A stretch of DNA of 64,000 bases from Streptomyces griseocarneus. GTDB lineage: Bacteria; Actinomycetota; Actinomycetes; Streptomycetales; Streptomycetaceae. Location: NCBI RefSeq assembly GCF_014655595.1, contig NZ_BNBL01000001.1, positions 1,280,310 to 1,344,309 on the forward strand. Reading direction: 5' to 3'. Each line of letters opens with the position of its first letter. Position 1 is the first letter of the stretch. This document shows positions 1 to 8,498 of the stretch, piece after piece. The notes below the pieces were generated by a model that was not told where the DNA came from, did no database searches, and saw nothing but the letters and a program-made list of their open reading frames with translations. The translations under genes were made by a program, and so were the position numbers.

Positions 1-154
1 GATTCCCGGGGCCCGGCCCCGGGCCGCGATTGTGCCCCATGCGGCGACCCGCACCCGCCCGGCGCGTCACCGTCTGGCGGACCTGATCGACCACGGGGAA
101 AATGGCGATCATGAGCTCTCTCGGGGCCGTGAGCTCTCCAGGCGAGATGCGGAG

Positions 155-2821
155 ATGAATGCAGGGGTGAAGCTCTTCGGTGGTCCGGTCGAGTCCGCTG
201 CGCCGCTCGCGCCCGGACCCGGCGCGGGCGAGAAGGGGCTCAAGGCCGGCGCCCTGGGACTGTTCTCCTCGGTCGCCATGGGCCTGTCCTCCACCGCTCC
301 GGCGTACAGCCTGGCGGCGACGCTCGGCCTGATCGTCGTGGGGGTCGGCCTCCAGGCGCCGATCGTGACGATGCTGGCCTTCGTCCCGATGCTGCTGATC
401 GCGTACGCCTACCGGGAGCTCAACGCCGGCGACGCCGACTGCGGGACCACCTTCACCTGGGCCTCCCGCGCCTTCGGCCCGCGCATCGGCTGGATGGGCG
501 GCTGGGGCATCATCGTCGCCGACGTCATCGCCATGGCGAACCTCGCGGAGATCGCGGGCATCTACGGCTTCCGGCTGCTGGGGTTCGACTCGCTCGCCGA
601 GGACCGGCTGTGGACCACCGTCGCGGGGGTCACCTGGATCGCCGTGATGACCGCGGTCTGCTACGTGGGCATCGAGGTGTCGGCGGCCCTCCAGCGCTGG
701 CTGGTGTGCGCCGAGGTGGCGGTGCTGGTCCTGTTCGCGGTGACCGCCCTGGTCAGGGTCTACGCCGACGGGCCGCCGGCGGCGATCCACGTCTCCGCCT
801 CCTGGTTCAACCCCCTCCATGTGCCCTCGGCCAAGGAGCTGACCGCGGGCCTCCTCGCCGCGGTCTTCATCTACTGGGGCTGGGACACCGCCGTCGCGGT
901 CAACGAGGAGACCGCCGACAGCCGGCACACCCCCGGACGGGCGGCGGTCGTCTCCACCGTGCTCCTGCTGGGCATCTACGCCCTGGTGGCGACGTCGGCG
1001 CAGGCGTTCGCCGGGATCGGCACCGAGGGCACCGGTCTGGGCAACACGGCCAACGCCGGCGACGTGCTCTCCGGCCTGGGTGGTGCCGTCTTCGGCACCA
1101 CGGGCCCCGGCTGGTTCCTCACCAAGCTGCTCATCTTCACGGTGCTGACCTCGGCGGTCGCGTCCACCCAGACCACCATCCTGCCGCTGGCCCGCACCGT
1201 CTTCTCCATGGCGGCCCACAAGGCCGTCCCCTCGCGCTTCGCCCGGGTGCACCACCGGTTCCTCACCCCGACCTGGTCGACCGTCGGCATGGGCCTGGTC
1301 TCCATCGGCTTCCTCGTCCTGCTGACCGTGATCAGCCGCGATGTGCTGGCCGACTCCATCAGTGCGGTCGGCCTCGCGATCTCCTTCTACTACGGCCTCA
1401 CCGGCTTCGCCTGCGTCTGGTGCTACCGCAGGCGGCTCACGCGCAGCCCCCGGGACCTGCTGTTCAAGGGGGTGCTCCCGGGGCTGGGCGGGCTCCTGAT
1501 GCTCAGCCTGTTCTGCTACGCCGCCTTCGTCGTCTACGCCGCCCCGGACTACGGCTCGACCTCCTTCGACCTGCCGCTCCTCGGGCAGACCGGCGGGGTG
1601 AGCGTCGTGGGCCTGGGCGCCCTGCTGGTCGGTGTCGTCCTGATGCTGGTCATCACGCGAGAACACACCGCCGCCCTCAAACTGCAGCGCGGTCTGCTGC
1701 CCCACCGCCTGCCGTCGCTGACCGGGGTCGAGGTGGCCAGCCGCTACGTGCCCGCCGACAGCCGCTCCGGGGTGGGCGGCGACTGGTTCGACGTCATCCC
1801 GCTGTCGAGCTCCCGGGTCGGCCTGGTGGTCGGGGACGTGCGCGGCCACGGGCTGCGCGCCGCCGCCACCATGGGCCGGCTGCGTACGAGCGTACGCGTC
1901 CTGGCCCGGCTCGACCTCGCCCCGGACGAGCTGCTCGCGCGCCTGGACGACGTGGTCGGGCGGACCGCCGAGGAGCAGGCCGCCGAGAAACGGGCGAACG
2001 GCCACGGCGGGGGCACGCCGGGGGCCGGCGGCGACGAGGCCCTCGGGGTCACCTGCCTGTACGCCGTCTACGACCCGGTGTCCGGGCTGTGCAGCATGGC
2101 GCGCGCCGGCCACTCGCCGCCCGCCGTCGTCGACCCCGCCTGCGGTGCCGTCAGCCGCCCGGGCCTCCCGGAGGGCCCGCCCCTGGGCCTGGGCGGTGCG
2201 CCCTTCCAGAGCGTGGAACTCCAGCTGCCCGCCGGCAGCCTGCTCGCCCTGTTCACCGACGGTCTCGTCCAGGCCCCGGACCACGACACCGAGACGGGGC
2301 TCGGCCTGCTCACCGGCGTCCTCACCGAGTCCCGGCGCCCTTTGGAGGAGCTCTGCGACCGCACCGTGGCCGAGCTGCTGCCCGGCCCGGTGGACGACGA
2401 CGCGGCCCTGCTCCTGGTCCGTACCCGGATGCTCGGCGACCACCAGGTGGCGGTCTGGGAGCTGGACGCCGACCCCGCGAGCGTCGCGCGGGCCCGGTCC
2501 GTCACCAGTGAGCAGCTGGGCGAGTGGGGGCTCGAGGACCTGTCGTTCACGATCGAGCTGATCGTCAGCGAGCTGGTCACCAACGCCGTCCGCTACGCCT
2601 CCGGCGGGCCGGTCCACGTCCGGCTGATCCGCGACCGCAGCCTCGTCTGCGAGGTCGCCGACACCGGCCACACCTCGCCCCACCTGCGGCACGCCGCCGC
2701 CGACGACGAGGGGGGCCGAGGCCTGTTCATCGTCGCCCAGCTCACCCAGCGGTGGGGCACCCGCTACACCCCCACCGGCAAGACCATCTGGACCGAGCAG
2801 CCCCTGCCGACTGCGGAGTGA
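155..2821 (+). CDS. APC-permease / SpoIIE-PP2C phosphatase / HATPase fusion protein
   Basis: A single 888-residue reading frame holds three parts. Residues about 30-500 are a multi-pass membrane region resembling amino acid-polyamine-organocation permeases. Residues about 510-760 are a SpoIIE-type PP2C phosphatase with its metal-binding signatures visible (GGDWFDV near 541, GDVRGHG near 560, FTDGLV near 701). Residues about 765-885 are a GHKL ATPase of the anti-sigma (RsbW) kind, with an ELVTNA N-box near 805 and a GGRGL G-box. The family role of the last two parts is partner-switching control of sigma factors; coupling to a transporter-like sensor is my inference. I chose ATG 155; an in-frame GTG at 32 would add 41 unconvincing residues. 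No frame break is visible between the parts, so the fusion appears real. Whether the permease still transports or only senses ligand is unknown. Confidence 0.85.
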   Translation: MNAGVKLFGGPVESAAPLAPGPGAGEKGLKAGALGLFSSVAMGLSSTAPAYSLAATLGLIVVGVGLQAPIVTMLAFVPMLLIAYAYRELNAGDADCGTTFTWASRAFGPRIGWMGGWGIIVADVIAMANLAEIAGIYGFRLLGFDSLAEDRLWTTVAGVTWIAVMTAVCYVGIEVSAALQRWLVCAEVAVLVLFAVTALVRVYADGPPAAIHVSASWFNPLHVPSAKELTAGLLAAVFIYWGWDTAVAVNEETADSRHTPGRAAVVSTVLLLGIYALVATSAQAFAGIGTEGTGLGNTANAGDVLSGLGGAVFGTTGPGWFLTKLLIFTVLTSAVASTQTTILPLARTVFSMAAHKAVPSRFARVHHRFLTPTWSTVGMGLVSIGFLVLLTVISRDVLADSISAVGLAISFYYGLTGFACVWCYRRRLTRSPRDLLFKGVLPGLGGLLMLSLFCYAAFVVYAAPDYGSTSFDLPLLGQTGGVSVVGLGALLVGVVLMLVITREHTAALKLQRGLLPHRLPSLTGVEVASRYVPADSRSGVGGDWFDVIPLSSSRVGLVVGDVRGHGLRAAATMGRLRTSVRVLARLDLAPDELLARLDDVVGRTAEEQAAEKRANGHGGGTPGAGGDEALGVTCLYAVYDPVSGLCSMARAGHSPPAVVDPACGAVSRPGLPEGPPLGLGGAPFQSVELQLPAGSLLALFTDGLVQAPDHDTETGLGLLTGVLTESRRPLEELCDRTVAELLPGPVDDDAALLLVRTRMLGDHQVAVWELDADPASVARARSVTSEQLGEWGLEDLSFTIELIVSELVTNAVRYASGGPVHVRLIRDRSLVCEVADTGHTSPHLRHAAADDEGGRGLFIVAQLTQRWGTRYTPTGKTIWTEQPLPTAE

Positions 2822-2870
2822 GCCCCCCGGCTCAGGGCTCGACGGGCCCCGGGCTCAGCGGGCACCGGGA

Positions 2871-3293
2871 TCAGCGCACGAACTTCCAGGTGATGCCGTT
2901 GACCACGCCCCGGTCGAGCGGTGCCAGCTTCTGGAAGGCCGGCCGGCCGAGGTCGATGTGGGTGCGGTCGCAGGAGAGGCACTTGTCCCTGACCGGCACC
3001 CTGATGGTCTTGCCGTTGTAGCTGACCTCGACCGATATGCCCTTGCAGAGAGGGTCGTTGTTGGGATTGGCGGAGGTCCACCACGAGGGCGAGACCGCGA
3101 CCAGGTCCTGGGAGTTCGCGTCGATGGCCGTTCCGCAGGCGCCGTACCCCTTGTCGGTGTAGTAGGTCATCTTTCCCTTCATCGGCTGGCCGATCGGAAC
3201 GTCGGCGGCCGCCGGTCCCGCGGCGACGGCAATTCCGGTGGCCGCGGCGGCCAGGACGACGGCTGCGGAGCGCGCAGCTCTGATTCCACGCAT
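2871..3293 (-). CDS. Secreted RlpA/expansin-like double-psi beta-barrel protein
   Basis: A 140-residue exported protein. The N-terminus MRGIRAARS is followed by an Ala-rich hydrophobic stretch ending in AAA near residue 30, a typical Sec signal peptide. The mature part contains TYYTDKGYGACG near its start, three further cysteines (PLC, KCLSC) and a closing D-x-THIDLGRPAFQKLA segment, the pattern of small double-psi beta-barrel proteins related to expansin and RlpA. These usually bind cell-wall or plant polysaccharide without a hydrolytic reaction. The ATG at 3293 is preceded by GAGGAG at good spacing, so longer upstream starts are rejected. It is transcribed away from the chitinase on the other side of a 381-base gap, which suits a polysaccharide-foraging role; that link is inference. 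Confidence 0.8.
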   Translation of the reverse strand: MRGIRAARSAAVVLAAAATGIAVAAGPAAADVPIGQPMKGKMTYYTDKGYGACGTAIDANSQDLVAVSPSWWTSANPNNDPLCKGISVEVSYNGKTIRVPVRDKCLSCDRTHIDLGRPAFQKLAPLDRGVVNGITWKFVR

Positions 3294-3674
3294 GGTCTCT
3301 CCTCGTTCAGAGGTAATGGCGGGCGGGTGTACTCCACGGACCCGTGGAGCGAGCGCCCCGGAAACCGGCATCACGGAGCCGTCACGGCTCGCCGGTAGGA
3401 AGTCGAAAGACAGCGGCATTTCTTCGGCACGCGTCCGGCTTTCGGTCCATGAATGCCATGCGGGACGACGCCGACGCAAGTCCCCGCAGCGACAGTTGTC
3501 CGGAACCGGATGCCAAATGCACCTGGTTTGGCCGCCCATGGTGAATGTCGTTGACAACGAAGTTGAAGAGTTATTCACTGCGCAAGGGCGACGGCCGCAG
3601 CGTTCTGCCGTCGGCCCCGTCGCGCTTTGAGCAAGCGAGTGTCACCTCAGCGATCCGATCCCACAGGAGCCGCC
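3294..3674. other. Divergent intergenic region between expansin-like gene and chitinase
   Basis: A 381-base gap with no convincing gene. It is less GC-rich than its surroundings near 3400-3600. It must hold the promoters of the two divergent secreted-protein genes; the only clear signal is the palindrome over a TTGACA hexamer at 3548-3579. Short frames that run through it are extensions of the flanking genes without ribosome binding sites. Confidence 0.6.
3548..3579 (+). promoter_or_regulatory. Candidate chitinase promoter with overlapping 13-bp palindrome
   Basis: TCGTTGACAACGA at 3548-3560 is a perfect inverted repeat around a central A and contains the hexamer TTGACA (3551-3556). TTCACT at 3574-3579 lies 17 bases downstream and could serve as the -10. 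The palindrome covers the -35, the usual place for a repressor operator. It does not resemble the known DasR site or the direct repeats of other Streptomyces chitinase promoters. The distance to the chitinase GTG at 3675 leaves a leader of roughly 90 bases. Confidence 0.45.
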
Positions 3675-4568
3675 GTGAGAAGAAACCGCTTCGTCACCTT
3701 GCTGCTGGCCGTACTGGCTCTGGTCGGTGCGGCCCTCCTCGTGCCGTCCGGCACGGCGAGTGCCGCCGGCCCGTGCGACAATGCGCCCAACTGGACTGCC
3801 GGAACCTGGTATCCGGCGGGCGCGGTCGTCCGGTACACGGACGGCAAGTACTACATCGCCGAGCACGACAATCCCGGCTACGACCCGCTCATCAGCACGT
3901 GGTACTGGGACCCGTACACCTGTCAGGGAGGCGGGAACCCGGGGACCGGAAAGTTCCCCGTGACGGAGGCCCAGTTCCAGCAGATGTTCCCGGGCCGGAA
4001 CGCCTTCTACACGTACAACGGGCTGATCGCGGCGCTGGCCGCGTACCCGGGATTCGCCAATACCGGCAGTGACCAGGTCAAGCGGCAGGAGGCCGCGGCC
4101 TTCCTGGCCAACGTCGACCACGAGACCGGGGGCCTGGTCCACATCGTGGAGCAGAACACGGCCAACTATCCCCACTACTGTGACCGGAACCAGCCCTACG
4201 GCTGCCCGGCCGGTCAGGCCGCCTATTTCGGCCGCGGTCCGCTCCAGCTCAGCTGGAACTTCAACTACAAGGCGGCGGGCGACGCCCTCGGAATCAACCT
4301 GCTGAACAACCCGTCGCTCGTCCAGACCGACGCGGCCGTCTCCTGGAAAACCGCCCTGTGGTACTGGAACACCCAGCGCGGTCCCGGCACCATGACGCCG
4401 CACGACGCGATGGTCAACAGCCGTGGATTCGGGCAGACCATCCGCAGCATCAACGGCGCCGTGGAGTGCGACGGCCGCAACCCCGCCCAGGTGCAGAGCC
4501 GGGTGAACAGCTACCAGCGATTCGCCCAGATGCTGGGTGCGGCTCCGGGCGGCAACCTCTACTGCTGA
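3675..4568 (+). CDS. Secreted GH19 chitinase with N-terminal chitin-binding domain
   Basis: A 297-residue exported enzyme that hydrolyses chitin by inversion. Residues 1-31 are a Sec signal peptide (RRNR, hydrophobic core, TASAA). Residues about 34-77 are a small carbohydrate-binding module of the CBM5/12 type, with aromatic residues in APNWTAGTWYPAG and the STWYWDPYTC end. A short Gly-rich linker leads to the family 19 catalytic domain (about 95-297). The general acid is E150 in DHETGG and the likely second acid is E159 in IVEQN; the AAYFGRGPLQLSWNFNY segment is characteristic of bacterial GH19 enzymes. GTG 3675 follows AGGAG at 3665-3669; the frame's earlier in-frame start lacks a signal-peptide start. 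It resembles the Streptomyces ChiC group except for its smaller binding domain. Confidence 0.92.
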   Translation: MRRNRFVTLLLAVLALVGAALLVPSGTASAAGPCDNAPNWTAGTWYPAGAVVRYTDGKYYIAEHDNPGYDPLISTWYWDPYTCQGGGNPGTGKFPVTEAQFQQMFPGRNAFYTYNGLIAALAAYPGFANTGSDQVKRQEAAAFLANVDHETGGLVHIVEQNTANYPHYCDRNQPYGCPAGQAAYFGRGPLQLSWNFNYKAAGDALGINLLNNPSLVQTDAAVSWKTALWYWNTQRGPGTMTPHDAMVNSRGFGQTIRSINGAVECDGRNPAQVQSRVNSYQRFAQMLGAAPGGNLYC

Positions 4569-4757
4569 CCCGGCTCGCCGGATGTCAGCGCCCCCACCGG
4601 TGCCACGAACGCAAGGCCGGTCACTTCCTGGCCCTCACCAGCAGAGTACGCACCCTCATCCGCTACCGCCGGCTCACCCCTTGAGGCGGCCTCTTCCCGG
4701 CTGAGTGCAAGTCCCCAGCAGCAGCTAGGATTTGGTCGTACTTGAGAAGGGGCGCTG

Positions 4758-5147
4758 ATGGGCACCAGATTTATTGAGGTAGACGAATCGCGGCAAGGCG
4801 AGCCGGGTGTGCAGAAGGGAGGCAGAACATTGACGGTGGGAGACCAGTCCATCACTCAGGACGTATGGGTGAAGGTCGAGGCTTACGACGACCTCGATCC
4901 GACCGTGACCGGAGACATCCATCTGCACACGTTCGCAGTGCCGGGTATGGAAGTGCGGGTTGGAGCCGCGAAGAATGATGAAGACGCGAGCAGCGAATTC
5001 GAAGCCAGGTTGATCCCGTCCGTCCAGTACTATCAGATCGAACTCGGGCCCGACTCGCTGAACAAGCTCCATGACGCGCTCAAGCCCTTCATCGCAGCCG
5101 CCAAGGAATGCGAGCCGCCAAAGGGTCGCAAGGTACGCGCCAAGTAG
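4758..5147 (+). CDS. Unknown 129-residue protein
   Basis: I do not recognise a family. The ATG at 4758 follows a purine-rich GAGAAGGGG element. The protein is soluble-looking, with no signal or membrane segment. It has a acidic N-terminal half (VDESRQGE, YDDLDPTVTGD) and a lysine/arginine-rich tail (EPPKGRKVRAK). The segment HTFAVPGMEVRVGAAKNDED looks like beta strands. The gene stands alone between the chitinase and the convergent Mrr gene and ends in front of a clear hairpin terminator at 5158-5175. Codon use here is less strictly GC-ending than in neighbouring genes, which fits an accessory gene. Confidence 0.7.
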   Translation: MGTRFIEVDESRQGEPGVQKGGRTLTVGDQSITQDVWVKVEAYDDLDPTVTGDIHLHTFAVPGMEVRVGAAKNDEDASSEFEARLIPSVQYYQIELGPDSLNKLHDALKPFIAAAKECEPPKGRKVRAK

Positions 5148-5157
5148 TCCGCAGTGT

Positions 5158-5175
5158 CCCCCTCCTGTGAGGGGG
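5158..5175 (+). terminator. Hairpin terminator after the 129-residue gene
   Basis: CCCCCTC (5158-5164), loop CTGT, GAGGGGG (5169-5175): a perfect 7-bp stem starting 10 bases after the TAG stop. There is no T-run after it, as is common in Streptomyces. It also lies between two convergent genes and could serve both. Confidence 0.6.
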
Positions 5176-5280
5176 CATTGCCATATCGCCGTCCCGGGCC
5201 GGCCTTCGATCCACCGTCCGGCTGATCGTGGCCAATACGCGCCCGAATACGGAACAGTCGGCCTGCTGGCCGCCTCGTCA

Positions 5281-6801
5281 TCACGTGAGGTCTCGAGGTT
5301 CCCAGCCGGGCGGCACCTTGGGCAGCCCGATCAGCGCGTCGATGCCGAGGTGTTCGAGGAGCAGGGCCTTGAGGCCGCGGCCGTCGACGAGTTCCATGCG
5401 GCCGGTGCGGTAGGCGAAGTCCTGGCTGGTCTTTCCGAACCAGCCGGTGGTGACAAGGATGCCTTTGGCCGCGGCCTTGTCTTGCATGACGCCGGCCAGC
5501 GCGCGTACCGCTTCGGCGGGAACGACATTCTTGGTTCGCTTCGCCTGGATGATGCACAGGCCGCCGGTGATCGGGTCCTCGTTAGTGGCGACCGCGTCCA
5601 CGCCGTCATCGCGGGAGGCTTGCGTCACCCATGCCTTGAGGCCGATCTCCTCGAACAGGCGCCTGATCAGGTGCTCGAATTCGATGGGGCTGAGTGTCAC
5701 GAGGTCCGGCCGACTGTCCAGGCCCGCGACGACGTCGATCTCTGGGGCGAGCTTGTATTTGCTGAGGTCGAAGGTGACCACAGGACGCACCGGTTCGAGG
5801 TCGTAGGGGTGCTGGGAGACGATGGCGTTCAGGTGATGCAGACAGGTGACCGGATCCAGTTCGGGCTCGTCCAGGACCAAATCGTCGAAGGTCTCACGCG
5901 TGCTCCGGAGGCTGACGAGGCAGGGGCGGATCGGCCTTCCCGTGGCCCTGTCCTTGCTGCGCACATGGCCGTTGAAGGCGACGACGTCCACGAGGGCGGG
6001 AGGCGTGACGGCGAAGGCTTCGTCGATGGCGCGCAGAGCCATCCGCGCCACGAGCGCCTGGTACATGGCCCTGACTTCTGCTTGTTTGCGGGGCTGCGGC
6101 ACAACCGCTCCCGGAGCGGGCGATGCCCGGTAGCGATAGCCGGCGGCGGTGGGCACGACGTCCTGGCCCGGCAAGTCGAGTTCCAGCAGTAGTTCGCGGG
6201 TCTCCGGGACGAATGCGAGACGGAACTCGCCATGCAGCCCTTCGGGGTAGTCCACCTGGGCGAGAGCCCGGTCCAGGACGGCCACCAAGCCGTCCGCCCC
6301 TTCGTCGGCAAACGCGGCTTCGGCGGGAAGGCGGTGCGCGTGAAGGGCGGTTGGGCGCCGGTGGAGGATCGTCTCCAATTGCTTCAGGCGATCCAGGATG
6401 TGACGGGTGCGCTGCTCGGCATCCAGCCGCAGCGCCTCCGCGGCCCGTGCCTTGGCCGCTTTCTCGGTCTCCCTCGCCGCTCGTTCCTGGGCCTTCCGGC
6501 GCTGTGCGGCCGCCCTCTCCCGCTCAGCCTGCCGGCGCTCCAGGTCCCGCACGACCTGTTCCGCCTTGCGGGCACGGTCCGCCTGCTCCTTCTCGGCAGC
6601 CTTGCGCGCCTGCTCCCAGGCCCGGGCCTGCTCTCTGGCCGCCTGTGCTTCGGCGCGCTCCTGCTGCTGCCGATCCTGTTCCGCCGCCCGCGCCCGCCGT
6701 AACTCTTCCTGCTGCTGCCGCTTCTGCTCGGCTGCCTTCGCCTTCTGGCGCTGCTGGTACACGGACAGCAGTTGACCCGTCAGAGACTTCCTGCGCGCCA
6801 C
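5281..6801 (-). CDS. Mrr-type restriction endonuclease with long N-terminal coiled coil
   Basis: A 506-residue protein. Residues about 10-150 are an Arg/Lys/Glu/Gln/Ala-rich heptad region, a long charged coiled coil. The middle (about 160-360) is unrecognised. The C-terminal domain (about 365-480) is the Mrr_cat nuclease fold: PIEFEHLIRRLFEEIG, then D in RDDGVDAV near 398 and QAK near 418, the PD-(D/E)xK-type catalytic residues. Mrr enzymes cut modified or foreign DNA. The GTG start at 6801 is preceded by GGAGGGG; the in-frame extension to 7062 lacks such a site. Codon 34 (6700-6702) is TTA, so translation should depend on the bldA leucyl-tRNA. Nothing nearby looks like a methylase, which fits a type IV or stand-alone defence nuclease. 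Confidence 0.82.
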   Translation of the reverse strand: MARRKSLTGQLLSVYQQRQKAKAAEQKRQQQEELRRARAAEQDRQQQERAEAQAAREQARAWEQARKAAEKEQADRARKAEQVVRDLERRQAERERAAAQRRKAQERAARETEKAAKARAAEALRLDAEQRTRHILDRLKQLETILHRRPTALHAHRLPAEAAFADEGADGLVAVLDRALAQVDYPEGLHGEFRLAFVPETRELLLELDLPGQDVVPTAAGYRYRASPAPGAVVPQPRKQAEVRAMYQALVARMALRAIDEAFAVTPPALVDVVAFNGHVRSKDRATGRPIRPCLVSLRSTRETFDDLVLDEPELDPVTCLHHLNAIVSQHPYDLEPVRPVVTFDLSKYKLAPEIDVVAGLDSRPDLVTLSPIEFEHLIRRLFEEIGLKAWVTQASRDDGVDAVATNEDPITGGLCIIQAKRTKNVVPAEAVRALAGVMQDKAAAKGILVTTGWFGKTSQDFAYRTGRMELVDGRGLKALLLEHLGIDALIGLPKVPPGWEPRDLT

Positions 6802-7026
6802 ATCCCCTCCCGGAGGCCGATTCCGCCGTACAACGCTGCCCATCGGCAGAGAGCCGTAACCATGGCCAGATACCGGGTGGCGAGGCGGGTGCTCAGAAGT
6901 GCGGTCTGCGGCCGCCAAGCCCGACCGCATCGCCGCGGGGTCGGACACGCCTTGGCACGCCAACGCCACTGCCGAATGTCCGTCTTCACCCACTCGGGGG
7001 GATTGTGTACCTGACGGCATCAATTC

Positions 7027-7055
7027 TTGACGGTTTCTGCTGTGCTGGTCATACC
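7027..7055 (+). promoter_or_regulatory. Possible promoter of the small secreted protein gene
   Basis: TTGACG at 7027-7032 and CATACC at 7050-7055 are separated by 17 bases and lie just before the GGAGGT ribosome binding site of the gene at 7076. Transcription would start very close to that site, leaving a very short leader. The -10 match is weak. Confidence 0.3.
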
Positions 7056-7075
7056 TGCACACCGGAGGTCATGTC

Positions 7076-7405
7076 ATGCGATACCGCACCATCGCGTTGT
7101 ACGCACCCGCCGCTGCGGCCCTGCTGGCTCTGACCATGTCGACGGGTACCGCTCAGGCGGCCACCGGCACCTTCTTCTACCACGAGCAGCCCGGGGACCT
7201 CGAACGCTCCCTGACCAACCCCGCGGACAACGTGTGCTTCAACCTCGGAAACGGCGGAGGCCCGATCTCCAACCAGACCAACCGGGTGGCCAATGTGTAC
7301 TTCGCGAGCAATTGCAGTGGCGGGATCTTCGGGTTCTTCAACCCCGGCGACAACGGCACTCTGCCCGAGTACCACAGCGTGAAGTTCACAGAGTTCCCTC
7401 CGTGA
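7076..7405 (+). CDS. Small secreted protein of unknown function
   Basis: A 109-residue protein with a clear Sec signal peptide (MRYRTIALYAPAAAALLALT, cleavage after AQA near residue 29). The mature domain is about 80 residues, rich in Gly, Asn and Phe, with two cysteines (DNVCFNLG and ASNCSGG) that probably form a disulfide. The spacing of aromatic and Gly-Asn segments suggests a small all-beta domain, but I do not recognise the family. GGAGGT at 7062-7067 fixes the ATG at 7076. It is single in its direction: the next gene begins about 240 bases later with its own ribosome binding site. Confidence 0.78.
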   Translation: MRYRTIALYAPAAAALLALTMSTGTAQAATGTFFYHEQPGDLERSLTNPADNVCFNLGNGGGPISNQTNRVANVYFASNCSGGIFGFFNPGDNGTLPEYHSVKFTEFPP

Positions 7406-7649
7406 CTCCGCTCAAGCGAGGAGGACCCCGTGGGCGCGCGGCAGTCCGTAGCCCGACCGTGTGACATGCCCGGACGAATACGGTTGCGTGGCGCGCCGGT
7501 CTGTCCCGCCCGCGACGCGGGGTGCTTTGGTCTGGGGGCCGGGCATGCGACGGCTCTCGTGGCCGTCCTGGCGGCCGGCCGGCTCCCGGCCCTCTTGCAC
7601 TTGTCGCCCGTTCGGCGTGCGTGCCGTCCGAAACGCCGAAGGAGAGATC

Positions 7650-8492
7650 GTGGTGCCAGGAAGTGTCGACGAGAGCCGCGGGACGGTGTCCGCGCAGCTT
7701 CTCAAGGGCCAGAAGGCGCTGGTGACCGGTGCCAACTCGGGCATCGGCCTGGCGACCGCCGTTGCCTTGGGCCGGGCCGGAGCGGACGTCGTGGTGAACT
7801 ACGTGGTCGGTGCGGACGAGGCCGAGAAGGTCGTGGCGCAGATCAAGGGCTTCGGGGTTCGCGCCTACGCCCACGAGGCCGACGTGTCCGACGAGGACCA
7901 GGTGGTCGCCATGGTCGCGCGGATGGTCGAGGAGTTCGGCACCATCGACATCATGGTGGCCAACGCGGGCCTGCAGCGGGACGCGGCGGTGACGGACATG
8001 ACTCTCGCCCAGTGGCAGAAGGTCATCGACGTCAATCTGACCGGCCAGTTCCTCTGCGCGCGCGAGGCCGCCAAGGAGTTCGTACGGCGCGGGGTGGTGC
8101 CGGAGGTGTCCCGTTCGGCCGGGAAGATCATCTGCATGAGCTCGGTCCACCAGATCATTCCGTGGTCCGGGCACGTGAACTATGCCTCCTCCAAGGGCGG
8201 CGTGGGCATGCTGATGCAGACCCTCGCCCAGGAGCTGGCCCCGAAGCGGATCAGGGTCAATGCGGTCGCGCCCGGCGCCATCCGCACACCGATCAACCGC
8301 GATGCCTGGTCCACTCCCGAGGCCGAGGCCGAGCTGCTGCGCCTCATTCCGTACCGCCGGGTGGGCGACCCGGACGACATCGCCAATGCCGTCGTCGCCA
8401 TGGCGTCCGACCTGCTCGACTACGTCGTGGGCGCCACGCTCTACGTCGACGGCGGAATGACGCTCTTCCCCGGCTTCGCCACCGGCGGCTGA
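7650..8492 (+). CDS. Short-chain dehydrogenase, glucose 1-dehydrogenase type
   Basis: A 280-residue classical SDR. TGANSGIG near residues 26-33 is the Rossmann glycine motif, NAG follows in VANAGLQRD, a serine lies in CMSSVHQ, and the catalytic Tyr-Lys pair sits in NYASSK near residue 177. The closing YVDGGMTLFPGF is typical of bacterial glucose 1-dehydrogenases, which oxidise beta-D-glucose to gluconolactone with NAD(P). Substrate cannot be fixed from the motif alone. AAGGAG at 7639-7644 precedes two adjacent in-frame GTG codons (7650 and 7653); either could start. The frame's longer upstream reading is discarded. The NADH dehydrogenase gene begins 6 bases after its stop, so the two are co-transcribed and could pass electrons from sugar oxidation to quinone. 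Confidence 0.85.
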   Translation: MVPGSVDESRGTVSAQLLKGQKALVTGANSGIGLATAVALGRAGADVVVNYVVGADEAEKVVAQIKGFGVRAYAHEADVSDEDQVVAMVARMVEEFGTIDIMVANAGLQRDAAVTDMTLAQWQKVIDVNLTGQFLCAREAAKEFVRRGVVPEVSRSAGKIICMSSVHQIIPWSGHVNYASSKGGVGMLMQTLAQELAPKRIRVNAVAPGAIRTPINRDAWSTPEAEAELLRLIPYRRVGDPDDIANAVVAMASDLLDYVVGATLYVDGGMTLFPGFATGG

Positions 8493-8498
8493 TCGCCG

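Noticed and set aside
1..154. Upstream portion of the first frame (GTG at 32) as part of the fusion protein
   Set aside because: The 41 extra residues are charged, unconserved in appearance and preceded by no ribosome site; it is left as 5' flank.
3500..3600. DasR or chitinase direct-repeat operator before the chitinase
   Set aside because: The sequence does not match the ACTGGTCTAGACCACT-type site or the known 12-base direct repeats; only the palindrome was kept.
7406..7649. Rho-independent terminator after the small secreted protein
   Set aside because: GC-rich partial inverted repeats are present, but none forms a clean long stem, so no terminator is claimed.
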